From Anaeramoeba ignava (Eukaryota > Metamonada > Anaeramoebidae), in contig JAPDFW010000086.1 of the NCBI GenBank assembly GCA_028826165.1, positions 124,001 to 188,000 of the forward strand: a stretch of 64,000 nucleotides of DNA, written 5' to 3'. Below, in pieces: positions 61,595 through 64,000 of this stretch. Position 1 is the first letter of the stretch. Each line of letters begins with the position of its first letter. The position numbers and the translations under genes are program-made. The notes under the pieces are model-generated. The model was not told where the DNA came from, did no database searches, and saw nothing but the letters and a program-made list of their open reading frames with translations.

Positions 61595-63267
61595 TTAATC
61601 AGCTTTTAAAGGAATTGTTTTATGAAAATTTTTCCCATCAACTTCATATAAACCATTGTAATTTCTTGAAACAATATTAACAAAATGATGATTCCATTCA
61701 ATATCATGAGGAAGATAAGAATATCTAGCTTGAAAAGAATCTGCAGTAATTTGGTCCATTCCTTCTAAAATAACAATAAATTCACAACAATTTTCAACTA
61801 AACTTTCTTTTGTTTGTTGAAATAAAGGTGAATCTTGATTGATTTTATGGCATATAGTACAAGGTAAAGCAAGTAAAGAATCATCTGAATTAACCATTTC
61901 TATTTCTAATTTTTGCAATTGATATTCTTCAACCCAATTTTGATTTATATTTTGATTTATATTTTGATTTAAATTTTCATTTATATTTAAATTTTCATTT
62001 AAATTTTGATTTAAATTTGAATTTTCATTTAAATTTTCATTTATATTTTCATTTATATTTTGATTTTCATTATTTTCATTTAAATTGTTTTCTGATTCTG
62101 TATTTGATTCTATATTTATTTCTGTTTTTTCTTTCTCATTTTTATTTGTTTTTTGTAATTCACTTCTTTTTTGAAATAATAAAAGTGATGCATTTGAATC
62201 AACTAATTGTTTTCTTCTTAAATTCATTATTCTTAACATTAATGTTGGAATTCCATCTTTTTTACAAATTACTGCTTTTTTAGAAAATAATAAAGTTAAT
62301 GCTCTTGATTCTGGTTGACTTTATTATAAAATGATGAAAAGAATTGATTTTTTTAAATTGATTTTTTTGAATTGATTTTTTTGAATTGATTTTTTTGAAT
62401 AAAATTTACCTAAATTTTCTATAAAGTAAACCAATACAAATCGCATCTTCAAAAATTCCAACTAAAACTTGAAACATAACAATAATATTTGAATAAGTAC
62501 AATAACCTGGATCATCAACTCCATAACCAATCTAAAATAATTAATTTTAAATTTTAGTTTTGATTTTGATTTTAATTTTCATTTTCAATTTTAATTTTAA
62601 TTTTGATTTTGATTTTAATTTTGATTTTGATTTTAATTTTGATTTTGATTTTAATTTTGAATTTGATTTTGATTTGAATTTGATTTTGATTTTGATTTTG
62701 ATTTTGATTTTGATTTTAATTTTAATTTTGATTTTGATTTTGATTTTAATTTTGATTTTAATTTTAATTTTAATTTTGATTTTGATTTTGATTTTGATTT
62801 TAATTTTGATTTTGATTTTAATTTTGATTTTGATTTTGATTTTGATTTTAATTTTTTCAGTTGAATATTTTATCTCACAAAAAAACACAAACAGTAGCTT
62901 GAGTATGAACAGAAAAGAAGTAACAATTCCAAAAAGAAGGATGTTCCATATGCATATCAGACATTTTTGGATAATACAAAGCAGCAAAAAACAAGAAAGT
63001 AACAAGATAACCAAAAATAATGATAGGAAGTAAAGCTTTCCATGGGAGTCTAATTAACAAATGGAAAGGACTGTTTATTTTGTCTCCATATTCACTCGTA
63101 GCTTTCTTCAAAGATATATCAATATGTCCGCTACGATCAACTAATCGTAAATGCTTCCTGTTTCCTTCTTTATTACTTATAAGTGTTTTGTTTTCTTCTT
63201 TTTCTTTCTTTCCTTTTATCCTCATATCGTTTTCACTGCTTATTTCTAACTCATCTGTGTGTGACAT
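61595..63267 (-). CDS. Inward-rectifier-type (Kir) potassium channel, three exons
   Basis: Exons are 63267-62893, 62531-62410 and 62318-61595. The GT-AG introns are phase 0 and phase 2, giving 406 residues. The N-terminus is cytoplasmic, and TM1 is LLPIIIFGYLVTFLFFAAL. The pore helix and filter FFSVHTQAT|IGYG are split by intron 1 between T and IGYG. TM2 is NIIVMFQVLVGIFEDAICIG. The Kir cytoplasmic domain follows: ESRALTLLFSKKAVICKKDG, LMLRIMNLRRKQLVDSNASL, CTICHKINQDSPLFQQTKES, CEFIVILEGMDQITADSFQA, RYSYLPHDIEWNHHFVNIV. A ~65-residue Asn/Glu-rich insertion (INENINENLNENSN-like) interrupts the cytoplasmic beta sandwich. Intron 1 is filled by TTTTGA repeats. The channel would conduct potassium across the plasma or an internal membrane. 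Confidence 0.88.
62550..62862. repeat. TTTTGA/TTTTAA hexamer array inside Kir intron 1
   Basis: Simple repeat between the two halves of the selectivity filter of the Kir gene. Frames through it are artefacts. Confidence 0.88.
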
Positions 63268-63339
63268 CAAAATAAATTTATTAAATAATTTTTAAATAAT
63301 GAATAATGAATAAAAAAATGAATTTTTTTATTTTAGAAA

Positions 63340-64000
63340 AAATTTTTTTTTCATCAAAAATAAAATTAAAAAGATAATCTTTATTTAAAAATTTTAAATT
63401 ATAAATAATAAATAATTAATTTGGAAATATTTCTTTAATAATAATTTTAAATTGATTTATTTGATTATTTATTATTAAATTCAAATTATTTTAAATAAAT
63501 AAATTTATCTCAAAAATAATCAAAAATAAAATTAAAAAGATCATCTTTATTTAAAAATTTTAAATAATAAATAATAAATATTTAATTTGGAAATATTTCT
63601 TTAATTATAATTTTAAATTGATTTATTTGATTATTTATTATTAAATTATAATTATTTTAAATAAATAAATTTATCTCAAAAATAATCAAAAATAAAATTA
63701 AAAAGATCATCTTTATTTAAAAATTTTAAATAATAAATAATAAATAATTAATTTGGAAATATTTCTTTAATAATAATTTTAAATTGATTTATTTTATTAT
63801 TTATTATTAAATTCTAATTATTTTAAATAAATAAATTTATCTCAAAAATAATCAAAAATAAAATTAAAAGATCATCTTTATTTAAAAATTTTAAATTATA
63901 AATAATAAATAATTAATTTGGAAATATTTCTTTAATTATAATTTTAAATTGATTTATTTGATTATTTATTATTAAATTCAAATTATTTTAAATAAATAAA
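63340..64000. repeat. ~166-bp satellite array, at least four units, running off the window
   Basis: Tandem AT-rich units anchored by AAAGATCATCTTTATTT (first copy AGATAATC) at about 63372, 63538, 63704 and 63869, a spacing of about 166. Each unit also contains TTTGGAAATATTTCTTTAAT. It differs from the 145-bp satellite. No gene is seen. Confidence 0.9.

Noticed and set aside
1-64000. tRNA, rRNA or other structured RNA genes
   Set aside because: I saw no G/C-richer clover-leaf or rRNA-like stretch; a covariance-model scan would be needed to exclude small ones.

Overview
The window is nuclear DNA of an extremely AT-rich microbial eukaryote. Genes carry GT-AG introns, the standard genetic code fits (TAA, TAG and TGA all end plausible genes), and eukaryote-specific genes are present: actin, LSm2, an MCM10-like protein, a CENP-S-like histone fold, a Kir potassium channel and an ankyrin-TKL kinase. 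An iron-sulfur flavoprotein of the kind found in anaerobes, the expanded RCC1-BTB and TLDc families and the base composition together suggest an anaerobic amoeba such as Anaeramoeba (Metamonada). That placement is inference.

Layout. 1-4.3 kb: a tandem ubiquitin-like protein, a frameshifted coiled-coil gene and a four-exon four-TM protein. 4.3-18.7 kb: cluster I of five RCC1-BTB paralogs (two uninterrupted, two with one frameshift, one multiply broken), interrupted by a flavoprotein and a large propeller-type surface protein. 19-25 kb: an SDR enzyme, LSm2, a divergent actin and a BTB-TLDc gene, with two arrays of one ~145-bp satellite. 25-32 kb: a five-exon Yellow/MRJP-like membrane protein and, on the minus strand, a nine-exon SmgGDS-like armadillo protein. 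32-38.4 kb: MCM10-like, an unknown small basic protein, CENP-S-like and a microbial-type PARG. 38.6-44.6 kb: the ankyrin-TKL kinase gene. 45-49.6 kb: two TLDc genes, one containing a coding minisatellite. 49.7-51.8 kb: a possible Sds3/BRMS1-like gene and a Cgr1/CCDC86-like gene on the minus strand. 51.8-58.4 kb: cluster II with three more RCC1-BTB paralogs. 58.7-63.3 kb: a CBM48-nuclease fusion, a coiled-coil protein and a Kir channel, all minus. 63.3 kb to the end: a ~166-bp satellite.

The most unusual feature is in the ankyrin-kinase gene. Almost every 32-codon ankyrin exon is separated from the next by three short introns and two exons of exactly three nucleotides. I count 21 such single-codon exons. 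Including them restores the ankyrin turn to consensus length at every junction. At the one junction with a single microexon, the next exon is 99 nt instead of 96, so the repeat length is kept.

Other themes are pervasive hexamer microsatellites, both between genes and in coding sequence (NE, NQ, NS and KS runs); a recurrent TCATTTTTT-type element just upstream of start codons on both strands; and many one-base indels, mostly in A/T runs, in otherwise conserved genes. The indels look more like assembly errors than programmed frameshifting.
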